From Hofstenia miamia (taxonomy: Eukaryota; Xenacoelomorpha; Acoela), in the NCBI GenBank assembly GCA_004352715.1, contig SCFE01000077.1, positions 330,909-394,908 on the forward strand: DNA of 64,000 nt, written 5' to 3'. The position numbers were made by a program, and so were the translations under genes. Position 1 is the stretch's first letter; each line of letters begins with the position of its first letter. Shown here in pieces: positions 44,088 to 57,417 of the stretch. The notes under the pieces are model-generated. The model saw only the letters and a list, made by a program, of their open reading frames with translations, was not told where the DNA came from and did no database searches.

Positions 44088-47000
44088 ACCATTTGATTTT
44101 CTATTTTTCTTTGACCAACGTGCCCGAACAGCATGTGATTTCTCGGCATGCTTATCATTCTTGTTAGAGAATAGTGATTATTGTGAAATTATTTGCAAAA
44201 TATGATGTAATTGTAACAAATGTAGTTGTTTATAATATAATTGATTAACTGTGTTAATTCTGTGCAATTTTAAATTGCATCATTTTAGGTATATGAAGTG
44301 CCCATTGTACCTTCTCCCGCCAGTGTGGACATTGATTCTGAATACTTTTCACCTGGAATGCTTGCTTTTCGCTATAGAACAACGCGAACACCCCAGCAAC
44401 CAAGATCCTTTATGCCCACTGTCATACCCCCCTCCACTTCGTTTCGATCCTTTATTCCACAACGACATAGAATTGTAAGTTGTAATCTTAAGTTTTGATT
44501 TTGTGTTACACCGTTTGAGTATTTCTGTAGCACGTGTTTAGAACAGTTTTAAAAAAAACATGTTTAAATTTTGAGGCATAGTCAATTTGAAATGCGCTCT
44601 TTTATGTTACAGTATAGTTAACAAAGAAAAGATTCAAATAGTAATATAAGTAATAATTGTATAAAAATGCAAAAAAGCTTGGAATTCCAACCTGCTGTTT
44701 TTTACTCTTCGAACATTAGCACTTATTAAGTACTGAATGTCATGCTTCTTCTTCCAATTGGATATTGATGTTCTTATCGAGAACAATCTTAGCAGGTATG
44801 AAATGTAAAATATCGGCAGTGGTTACATTTGATGACATCAAACGAATTATCGACTGAATGCTTTTGAGAATGTTCTTAAACTTCAAACCGATATGCGTCT
44901 ACACTTTGTGGATATTAGAAACTTTTTTTATCAATTATCGTCCTCGTGTATAAGCACACATGTAAATCTAAAATTTTATTAAAAAATTTGGGGTGCGGCT
45001 TATATACGCAGTCTAAAAATTATATCTGTATACTTCTCACTTTTTATTTTTTCCTCAAATTCACAATGTGCTTTCTTTGACCAACTGTTCCACCGCAGTA
45101 TACCGCAATGATCGTTTTCTTAACGTACATATCTTTATTACAAATGATTAATGACCATTTTTCTGGTAAGTTTGTCCTAAACTATCCTGTGTTTTAAATT
45201 TTGTTGGTGAATCAACAGACACGAAGAAATTGTGTTATCTGGTGGCAACATTCGATGTCTAAAGTATTTACTATACCAAATGCTTTTATAAACAGATTAA
45301 CTACGCATACGCGGTCTCATACGCGGTTTCACAGAATTTTCTTGTGAATTGAGTTGATGAATTAATATATTCACATTATAATAATTGATTTACATATTTT
45401 TATTAATCATGTATTTAAAACGATATTAAAATCACACGAATTGAAAATCCAGATCAAATAGAAGTTCGAATAAGCACAATGGGCTTTGTGTAATAGTCTG
45501 TTCACAGCTTAATCAAAGTTGTGCTTTTATTCACAAAATCCAATATAAAATTTTACATTAATATCATTTTGCTTTTTACTATGTAAATCGAAAACGTAGA
45601 TTCGTATTTAGCCAAACATTTGAAACAGCTCTCTGTCAAACACCAGTTATACCGATATGTGCAAATTTATCATGATGTAGCCTTTTAACTGCTGTTGACG
45701 ATTCGTCAGGTCTGGCCAAGGCATCACCTGAACAGTGTTGGCCCGGCCTCTGGCTCGAGCATTTTATTAGGAGATTAAATCATACAAACTACTACACTGT
45801 TAAATGTACATGCATAAATCCACTGTAAAAAAATTAAATAATCAATTTTATTTGAGCGTTTCCTTGTATTTCAAAGAAATTGTTTATAATTGTATCTTTG
45901 GATAGCGCTACCTTGAACTATTTATAACGGCTCAAAATTGCCAAGTCGTCGAGATTTTCAATTGTCATTTCACAAATAATTTATTTGTAGCATAAGGCTG
46001 AAGCTTCGTTCTGATTTTAGCTGGCTGAGGTACATGGAAGATTTACTCAATTGTGATGAGTTTTGCCCTTTGGAAAACCTAAGTACAGTGGCAGGAGAAC
46101 TCCAAGCAAGCTTTGACAATTAGACGGCATTGACTCGAGATGAGTAATGAATATCTTTGCCGTTAAAACCTAAACGTTCAGATCATTGATGTTAGTTTTC
46201 TTGAAGATAAAACTTGAAAAAAGTTACAAGGTAGTTAAAATTGAGAAAATGCATCCATTTCCTGTAGCAACGTTTAGAAATCGTAAGACTTTTTGCTACC
46301 GATAAGGCAATGTCTGTATTCAGTATTCACCCTATCAAGGAAAGGAAAGAATATGATGTCTCTGACGGTCTTCGCCGTTTTTCATTCAGCATCACTCCCA
46401 AATTTTCTAAAGCAAATTCAATTTCCACAATTCGGTTTAGGTCATTTCTGTTTTTTGTAGATGCTTCAATAGACCTATAAATTGTACCAAGACTTGACAA
46501 AAACCTAAAAAATTGTCCATTCTCCTTTGAACTCAGTGCTTTCCTGTAAAAGCTCTATCGCTTTTTTACTCGGAAAATACTCAACAGCAACATGTCATTT
46601 TAGTGCTGTTTCGAATATCGATGGATAGCAAAATCTGTGATTGCATTTTTCCAGTTAGAATACCCACTTTAAGGAAATTTTGTTGAGTATAGTTTGCGAA
46701 GATATAAGCTACAACAACAGATCTTCCGAAAATCTCTCTTCTGATCGCCATAGTTTTTTGGATTTTAGCTTCAAAGTTTCTGCTGATTTGGGGCATAGCA
46801 GGAGGACTGAGCAATGTCGGGTTGTAAGATGGATTCAGACGCTGTCAATTTTGCACGGGTTTGTTTACCGCAATTGATATAGATTAAGGAAAGGGCGTTT
46901 AAGAAAGTTGTCAATGACACTATGGAAAGAATGTTTACTTGCTAAAACATAATACTTAAGGGTTTTACAATTATTGACAAATGATATGACATACGCTCCA

Positions 47001-50000
47001 GACTGGCGTGGATCAGATCAGAACTGTCACAACCGTAGTTAGTGGAGGTGGAGCTAATGCTAGAAGTGTATTGCAATAAATCAATCAATTCACTATCTTA
47101 ATTTGCTGCTCATTGAAACACATATTTCTTATAATACATGTAGCCATCCTAACAATGAGAACATGTCAATATCGTGACTTGAATTGAACCTACATATATT
47201 GTAGCTAGCATGTTTTAAAAAGACACGTTCTACATTTAACATACAAAATTGGGAGGGTGCTTGACCTTTGCTCGACATTACACTTATTAGGCCCGACCAT
47301 TTTGCCAGTTCGGTCTACGCCACTGTATATCATATGAACTGTGTTGACAGTGTTTCTGCGACAATAGGAAAATTCAATTTGGTAACCTAGTTGGCTTGCA
47401 GTCATACGTTTGATGATGCTTTCGTTCTTGATGTAAAAAGAAGTTTTTCTCTTGAGAAGTAATTTCTGGTGGCATGTGTTTTGCAGCTTTCGTGGTTTGA
47501 AAATTTGAAAATATAATTTGGTATAAAGCCATCAACGGAACTAATTTTCAACATCTCTCGGCGAAAGTGTTTTGTGCATGGAATGACTCTAATGACATTT
47601 ACTACACATATAGAACATGTACGAAATTCATTGTTTCCCTCCCATTTATACATTTTATCTCTACCTCTGAAATTTGCTTTTATTATGTCAGTTGGGTCAG
47701 AATTTGAAGTAAGCTATGAAATGAACGTTTTAACTGATGACAGAAGAGAGCATTTACTGTATCGGTAGTTTTAATTAAAGATTTATTGTTGTTTGCAAAG
47801 CTAAACAAAGACACTGCAGCAAAAGCTCTTCTTTTTCTATTCAAGAATTCGCTCTGTTCTCTCTCTGATGCTTCAATTTTGCATATGTAATTATTAGTTT
47901 TGTAAATATTTTTGTCATGTGTTAGTTTATAGTTTTTTTATATACATTTAAGCAATAAATTTGCTTTGACTCTTATAATAATATTAATTATTATTATATT
48001 TTAATAATCTTGAGAAAAAATCATTAAGAGAATTTTGTGCCACATATGATTTTCGTTGTATAAATACTGACTGTCCAACAAGACAAAACAACTTAATTGA
48101 CTACTTCCTAACAAATTCCGACTTAGTTTTTAAATCCTTCATGTTTGAGTCATTCAGTGACCATGCTCTTTGCACATATATAAGTAATGTAACTATCAAA
48201 GTCAATAAATTTAAAATAATTTATGCAAGAGATTATCTAAATTATTCAGACGAAATAATGGAAGCACTTTTGAAAAACATATTGTTCAACTATATATAAA
48301 AATTGAAATCTGGATCTTGTATGATTAATTATATCTCAATAGAAATTTGCAATGCAATTAATAAAGCGGCACCAATTAAGTACCGCAAAGTAAAATTAAA
48401 GGCGCGAAAATTTGCTTTATCAANCGTTGTATAAATACTGACTGTCCAACAAGACAAAACAACTTAATTGACTACTTCCTAACAAATTCCGACTTAGTTT
48501 TTAAATCCTTCATGTTTGAGTCATTCAGTGACCATGCTCTTTGCACATATATAAGTAATATAACTACCAAAGTCAATAAATTTAAAATAATTTATGCAAG
48601 AGATTATCTAAATTATTCAGACGAAATAATGGAAGCACTTTTGAAAAACATATCGTTCAACTATATATACACATTAAAATCTGGATCTTGTATGATTAAT
48701 TATATCTCAAAAGAAATTTGCAATGCAATTAATAAAGCGGCACCAATTAAGTACCGCAAAGTCAAATTAAAGGCGCGAAAATTTGCTTTATCAAATGCCG
48801 ATGATAATTATATACGTGAACAAGTAAGAAAATTGTTTGAACTCGCTAAAACAGAGCCGACAACAACTAATTGGACTAATTACGAAAAATCAAAGAAGAT
48901 AAAAAATCTGACTTAAAACAGAAAAGTTTCTTCGATAAACTAAGCTATACAAAGGAAAAATGGCGATATATTCATAAATTTTTGGGAAAAAGTAAAGGAC
49001 TTTCAACTGATATTAACGAATTAAGTATTGATAACAAAATCACAACGGAAAAAACAAGAATAATAGATCATCTAAATGCAACATTTAAGGAACTTGGCAA
49101 TTTCAATTTTCCCCAATATAAGAGCGACAAACATTAATAAATTCCCAGCAAAATCATACTTTTCTTTTAGACTCGTAAATGCAAATGAACTACAAACCAT
49201 AATAAAAAATTTAGACGCAAATAAATCAACTGCATCCTATAATCTTCCAATCTTTATTATTAAACGTCATTTTCATATCTTTAGTGAACATCTTCTAGTC
49301 GCATTTAACCAATGTATTATTGATAATGAATTTCCTGATATATTTAAGAAATCAGACATAAGCCCTATATATTAAAAAGGTGATCCTCTAAACGCACAAA
49401 ATTATAGGCCGATTTGCTACAAAAATTCTCCAAAATGACATCGAACATTTAACAAAGTATTTCTCAAATAATCAATTGAAAGTAAATATTGAAAAAACAC
49501 AATTTATAATTTTCTCGCTTAAAACATTTAAAAATCTCACAAAAAAACATTGAACTAAATATAAATCAAGTACCAATAAAGCAAAGTGAATCAATAAATT
49601 ATTTAGGTGTTGAGATTGACAATGATTTAAATTTCGAACAATTTTTAATGACTAAAATTAAAAAAATGGCTTCTGGAGTTAGGTATCTTTACCATCTGCG
49701 AAACGTCTCAAATATATATCACAAACAATTAATAAATTCTTTTTGTTTATCTCATTTTCAATATTGCTCATTTCTCTTTACAAACATAAATTCAAAATAT
49801 CGCATACTTCTGTCTAAAACTTTCAATTGGTCTCTTAAAACACTTAACTTTGCGCAAAAACATGACAGTTCATCCGTCTATCGAATTCAATATAAAATAT
49901 TAGCTCCTTATTACAGAATTCAAATGCATATGGTATCAATATTATTTAAGTGTAAATCTGGTACACCTTCTCTTTCATTTTTAAAACAATATATTAAGTT

Positions 50001-53000
50001 AAATGAACGGTCTCAAAAATTTTTATGCTTAGATAAACATTCAAATAGTTTTCACCACATAGCAACTAAAATTTGGAATAACTTAGACCATGAAATTAAA
50101 ATGGAAATTAACTACAAAAAATTTAGAAAAAAAGTACGAACATTCCTCTTTCACAGACAATGCATACTTAATGACAATAATACACTACACTCCTTCGAAA
50201 ATTTCGTATGATCCTAGATAATTTACACACACCACACAATTATATATATGTATATGTTACTATTATTTTGTAAATAGTTTTTAGTTTGTCTTGTACTAAA
50301 GAATTTTTGCAATAAATTGCTTTTGACTCTTATTATTATTACTATAGATAAAGGCTAGAATTTTTCAGATTCTTCAAAAATGCACTAAAACACTATATTT
50401 TATTTGTAAGATCAAAAATTATTTTATTTCCATAGATTTAAAATGTAATACCAAACACTTGCTATACCTAAGTTGTATGGAATGATGCAATGAAAAATGT
50501 TTAAGGAAAATTGATAACTTAAAAGGAAAGTATTAACAGAAAATGTAATATCTTATTTTCGTTCAATTTTAGAATTGATGAACGTTTCCTTACAAATTAT
50601 CAAGAAATTTTCATATTCTTGAAGATTTGGTAGAGCGGAATATTCTATAAAGAAATTGAGATTATGGAATCCACCATCTGAAAAGGAAATTCGAAAAAAT
50701 TCGAACTTTTATTCCTTGTAGGCATCTAAAATTATTTTTAAATATTTTTTATTTTTAAGCACTGTGTTAACGCTTAACTCTATCAGGTGTTTATTTATGA
50801 TTTATATAAATAACCTTCTTATCTTCCGGCAATGCAACAGCAGTACAAGACAATGCTGATACACTCCAAAGAAAACAATAAATGACAAGATTTGCATAGA
50901 CATTGGCAAAGGTCATATAAAGAAAGTATTATAGAAAAATTTTTAAATGGATTGTTAACATAATATTTTAAAAAAGGCATTTTAACTTACTTTAGGTACA
51001 AGACTGTCATGATCACCTCAATTCAGTAAGCATCACTGCCACGCGTCCTCATCCGAATTCAATTTCAATTTCGGTTAACTCCGTACCACATTACCCTTAC
51101 CCTGTTCTACCTTCTAGAAACAATGGAAATTTAGCACATTCATTGGTCACAGCTTTGTCACACGCTCGCGGACTTATGCGGCGCATTCCGACCTCTAGCT
51201 CTCAATTTGATGCACGCAGAAAGGTCTACTGTTCTGGCATACGTGTTTCACATTTTAATTCAAACAAACGGAGGGATGTGTCACAACTATTTTTGCAACG
51301 AAACCCAACTGCTATTCATAGGTAGTAATTCACATTTTCTCAATTTTTTCTTCCATGCCGTTTTGGTTTTTTGTCATCTAGTTGCTTAATTTTTTAAATT
51401 ATGTTCTGTATTTGAAGTAAAATTGTTGAAAACACATATTATTGTAGTGTTCTGATAAATATTTCTAATCACTGCCATTTTAGGCTTGTACCATTTCTTC
51501 AGCGTGAACTTACGGTTTTACTTGATCATGATGTAAATGAAGTTTTGGAGAGCATTATGACAATGTTGTCAACTCATGACATTAGTTCTCAGCATTTTTA
51601 TGATGAACTTTTTCCGATTCTTGGCGCTCGAACATTACACTTTATCCACGAGTTCAGAATGTTTGCTATCTCGCCGTTTACAGTTGATGAATACGATAGA
51701 AATGCCGTTTATCAACATCCAACCACTTTTCAATTTCTATTGGCTTCACAGGTACATTGATGAATCAAGAATTTCATATTAATGGTTTTTAATTTAGCTG
51801 CCCAATATCGACTCCCCCATTAACTCTTCAATCTTCTCTAGCTCAGATGAAAATAGTAATTTTAGTCGTACAACTGATGATCACAATCTACCTCTATGTT
51901 CTTTAAATTCCGATGATAACTTAAGGTTCTCTATTCTTAACCAGCCATCAACTTCATCGAGTAATCAAGAAATTTTTCTTATCGATTCAGATTCCGATGA
52001 AATTCAACCACAGGAAATTGTCACTAGAAATACATATTCTGCAGAAATTATTTCGGACAGTGAATGCTCGCTCGAAGAAGATTTTCAAGGTACTTAAAAT
52101 CTTAAGTATTTATCCTTAGAGCTAAATACCTTATTGCAAATTGTTTGATATCTTTTGGATTTGGACTATTGTAGTAATTTATAAGGTCGTTTAGTTTGAA
52201 GAAATTTCGATTCAGTAAAAAATTTTTTTCAATATATAATTGTTTGTTTGCAATTTATTTTTGCAATAGGTGATTCTTTCCTATTGCTATTCTCCAGCCT
52301 AATTTTCCTTCTTTTTGAGTTGCCAAACTTTTGCAATTTATAACCTCCGTTTGATTTATTCTATTTTCTAATGACTGTGGTCCTACAGAACACATTGTTA
52401 CTTGCGGAAGCTACACTAAAATTCAGGGCTGTGCGATTCGGTATATTTTTACTTCGATTCGCTATTTTATAATGTAATATGCACCATGAGAATTTAATTA
52501 AATATCAAACTGTAGTTATCAGCTAGTTAGTAACAATATTGGAACTAGAGCCCTGTGTGGGGGAAAATAGTTAGCTTTGCACCGCAGAAATTATCACCGC
52601 CCCATATTGCATTGCATTCAAACATGTAAACACCGCAAGCAGTTTCTTAAGGAATAACGAAAATAAGCTTATGTGTTATCTTCTATAAACTTCTTTAAAC
52701 ATGCAACCCACATGCATTTTTTAGAAAATCAGAATTTTCGATTTTAGTTGTTTAAATCTTAAATTTCTATGTAGTTCGGAATTTTGATGTACTTCTACAT
52801 GTAAAACAACATTCGAATGAACGAAATGGGGTTAATAATAAAACATTTATTCTTAAAACCATGAAATCTGTCAATATAAACTATCTACAATATACACAAA
52901 TTCCACACCTGAGTTTGTCAACGAGCTTGGGCAAAAGTTTGACCCACGTGGAAATTTTTCAGCTCTAAGATGAATCAGAACAGTATACCAATTTTTTCAC

Positions 53001-56000
53001 CCGATTTGCAAACTGATTGAGAAGTTGACTTTTAGGATTCTTTCGTATATTTTCACAATAATAATCGAGCGTAAGCATATTCATTGCATTAAATAACAAT
53101 TGTATTATCTGAAGTCCCTGTAATTTGACTTTGGGACATTTCTAGGCCAAATGGATTTGAAATGGGTTCAACTTGAAGAGTGTTTACGCAAATGTCATAT
53201 TTGTTGATCTAGACACAGTGTAGTTCTTTTATTATTCTTTAAATATATGAAATTGTAAGTTGGTGATTTTTCTGAGATTGATTGTTACAAAAATAAAACG
53301 TTCATTGCTTTAGATTGCCTAATTCATACTACTCCACACTCACATTCCTGCCGTTTGTTTAGATTCTATTCAATTTTTGCATTTTCGTTTAGATTTTGAC
53401 GAATTGCTCAGCCCTAAAAATATTTGTTTGCTGTTAATAGTTTAACTTGCTCAGCCCTAAAAATATTTGTTTGCTGTTAATAGTTTAAAATCATTGATTT
53501 ACATTGTACGTAATTTTTTTACAACTAGTTGAATCAAACGAAAGTGAAGAAGATGTTGCAGTCACCTCTAGAATGAAATCTGTCGTTATCGATTGTTCAA
53601 GACCCAAGCAGACAAATAAAGATAGTATTCAGAGGGATTCCGATGCTTCCAAGCAAAGTGATTTTTGCGAAATTGATATCACTTCTGATTCTCCACAATC
53701 ACCCGGAGTTCATTTAGAAAATATAGCCTCTGGTCCCGATAACGAACCGTCTACGTCAGAACTATGTCAACCTTCGACCTCAGGTAACTATTAATACACA
53801 AAACGTTTTATTTTGGTTTTTAAAAGTTTCCTGATTCAAACTAGTGGCCCTTAAACTGCCCATGTTTTTTAAAACAACAAACTATTTTGCAACACTTTCA
53901 AGCGATTTGGACATCCTGAGATGTGTACGCATGTATTGGTGAATATGCATGAACTTAAATTTGAAATTTGTATTGCTGTGGCTGAATTCTCAGCATTCCC
54001 AATGTTCAAGTAATCCAGGGCTCGAAGGGTCATGGGAGCAAAAGCTAACCTCAATTGTTAGTAGAACACCCAAATATAATTAAGTGTTGTACCAAATCCA
54101 TTACTACCGATTATGAAATGTGCTACTTTTGCAATGCTAGTAACTGAAGTGAACCACAGACAAATATGAAATGTTCAGACAGAAATCCAATGGGCTCATG
54201 ATTCACAACCCGGCGACCCAATGAGCCGATAGTATAGATCAGTGACCCCATGTTGATCGATTCAAAAAATATGTAGTAAAATCGGTATTATATTTGCGTA
54301 AAATGCGAAATAGAGAATTTTTTATTTGAATTAAATTTTTTGTTCATTTAATGATTAGGTTATGGATTTTTTCAGGAAATTGTCTCTTCGACCCAATTGC
54401 AACTTGATTCGGCCATTCATACATTCTTTACATTCTTAGCATGCTGCTCACTTTGAACTGTCGATGCGAATATATAGTTGTTACTTCTTCAAAAATCATT
54501 GTTTTCTTATTTTATGTTTTCAACTCAGTTACAAGTTCAACCACATCATTTTATAGAATTTGTTTTTTGAATTTTTCAAATTGCAAAAAATATAGGTAGA
54601 AGATATTCTTACATGAATATCCAATCACCAATTGCTCAGTTTTTCTATTTGCTTTGTATAAAATAGGATACTCTCGTCTCCAAAATTTCCGGAAATTCTG
54701 AAGACAAGTTGGTTCTCTTGCAACTTCTTGACTATCATCAACAGCAAGATTCTTTAAATAGTGAAGCATCTCAGTTTTAATACTGTACGGGTTCATAGGA
54801 ATAGACTAATTATAAAAATCAGTGAAACTCATGCATTTTGGATATTATGTGCTAAAATATTGTAATTTTCAAGTAGGCAACCTAATCTTAGGATGGATTC
54901 AAGTATTAAATGATTCAATAGGATAAACAATCTATTTTAAGAATTACCTTTTCCAGTAGTTCAAAATAATTCGTGATTTGAGTGACCAGTACACAATTCA
55001 TTCAAAAGAATCGTGCAACATTAATAATAACAATAGTAATAATTGTAAGAGATGTTGGGTGCAAAAATAATTGTGCTTTACATTTTATACATGCTAAAAC
55101 TTTTCCAATAATTTGAAATTTCTAAGACTGGCTTTAAATCGATATTTTTATTATCAACAAAAACTTCAGGCATTTCTTAATAAAGTAGTTGAATTTTGCA
55201 CTCAATCATTTTGAAACAATTATTGACTCAAAAATTAAATATTTTGAAATAATATACTTCCATATTTAATTATAGAATTAATTTATGATTTAAAAACGAG
55301 TAAGCTTCCTGAATATTTAATTAGATTCAAGTCATTTGTTAAATAAAGCCCTCTTAAATCTTAATATTTTCGAAATTTTAGTTCATTTTAAAAAATTTCA
55401 AAACAATAAAAAACATATAAAAACGAAGTTAATTGCTTTAACTTTGTGTAATATAAATACGATGTGATTTTGCCGTTGTTTATCCGTTTAAGAAAACAAT
55501 GCGTTCTTAATCTTTATTTAGATATCAATACCACATTGAAAAATACAAAAGAAAATCCAGTCTAAAAACCTTAATTATTGTTGCAATAAGAGGTTTCGAC
55601 TTGTTCCCGAACGTATATTCTGGTTTCAGGTAACCTATCAACCCGTATGGAAAAAAATGCTTTTTTCCTGTTCTACGTTTGCATTGTTGATGAATGCAAT
55701 CAGTTTTAATCGATGTGTCATCGTTAAGAACATTAAAGTTCAGNCGTTTGCATTGTTGATAAATGCAATCAGTTTTAATCAATGTGTCATCGTTAAGAAC
55801 ATTAAAGTTTAGAAGGGGTACTGGTCTTACAACCAGTCTAGAGAACAGTACAAATAAATTTAATTTGACTTTCCTTAAATGATAAATTGTAATTCGCATC
55901 TAATATTTTGCAATATGTTTTTGCAACCTCCACTAGAATATTTTTGGTAGAATTTTTAATCAATCTTTTGCAATTAATGTTTCTTATACTAATGTGGGAA

Positions 56001-56549
56001 TGCCTCAATTTTACAATATTTCAGTCAACTGTCTATACATGCTATACTGCTATCCTTTGATACTTTTCCCACTCCTTCATCTGTATATGTCACTAACTAA
56101 ACACAGCGGAATAATTTTTGTTACCGTCGAATGGGTTGAATAGAAACAGTAGACAAGGAGAGAATTTACTTGGTTATTGCTCATGATATTTTACATTGTC
56201 AGTTTGCGTATAAGTTAAGCATTTAGATAACGGTATGTTCATGTGAAATAGGATAACTATAGCTATGCTCATCCAATTTTATTCGTTTTTTACAAAGTAT
56301 AGTTTTTAAACATTGTATATAAAATTCAAATGTCCCCACAGAAAAGAAAGGAGTCGTAGTTAAACGAGACAATACATCCTTCCTAATAGAACGCAATTCG
56401 CTGCAGAGAGATTAAGGCCACGTATGCCTCCAACAATTCTGGCAAAAAAATATCAAAACCTCAAAATTTTTCCAAACAGATACCTGAAATCTGTAAATTT
56501 GTAAACTATATATTCTGAATGTTATTTTCAGATACATAATCATAAAATA

Positions 56550-56610
<61 letters not shown>

Positions 56611-57379
56611 TTTATCAGATTGATTTTATTGTTACTGAAAAATTTATATCCATTTGGTTGACGAGCACTTTTTGTAAAAAAACTAAATGGAAGTAATATG
56701 TAGTGGTACAATTGCTCAAAGCTTATTAGCATTTGAGTTTTACATATGTTGCTTAACTTTAGTGTTGTCGTTTTATATATAATTCAAATATCTTTGTAGT
56801 AAACCCTTTCTCTTAAATTCAATACTTTTGCACGCCGTCTGATAAATTCCTATATGGTCTTTTTTTAATTGCTATACGTAAGGGTAACTGTCAATATTCA
56901 TTTGTAATGTACATTTGCAATTTTGTAAAACATATTTACTATAGCTTTTCCAGGGTGTCCGCGCTGCCTGGAAATCTGGAACTGCCTTGAAGTTCAAATT
57001 TTCTGCCTTGAACTGCCTTTGGTTCCTGGAACCGCCTGGAAATTCAATTTTTATTGTCAAATTTATTCTCTTGTATAAATGTACCAAGCTTCAAATAAAG
57101 TTGTCCCTAAACTAACAAGTAATGTTAGGAATAGGTTCCTGATCAGGAATTGAAATTGGAGTAACAACTCCATTGTCTATCCATCTTGTTAAACACAGCT
57201 TGATATCACGAACATATATATATATATATATNNNNNNNNNNNNNNNNNNNNNNNNNNNNNNNNNNNNNNNNNNNNNNNNNNNNNNTAATGTTAGGAATAG
57301 GTTCCTGATCAGGAATTGAAATTGGAGTAACAACTCCATTGTCTATCCATCTTGTTAAACACAGCTTGATATCACGAAC

Positions 57380-57417
<38 letters not shown>

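Noticed and set aside
44251-44478. Plus-strand 75-residue frame overlapping TOPORS exon 2
   Set aside because: Wrong frame; the adjacent frame continues the TOPORS protein.
45690-45760. GC-rich GGTCTGGCCAAGG...GGCCCGGCC segment
   Set aside because: Looks like a transposon end, but no inverted partner or target duplication was found.
46581-46814. Minus-strand 77-residue frame
   Set aside because: No recognisable domain and no neighbouring coding support inside the TOPORS intron.
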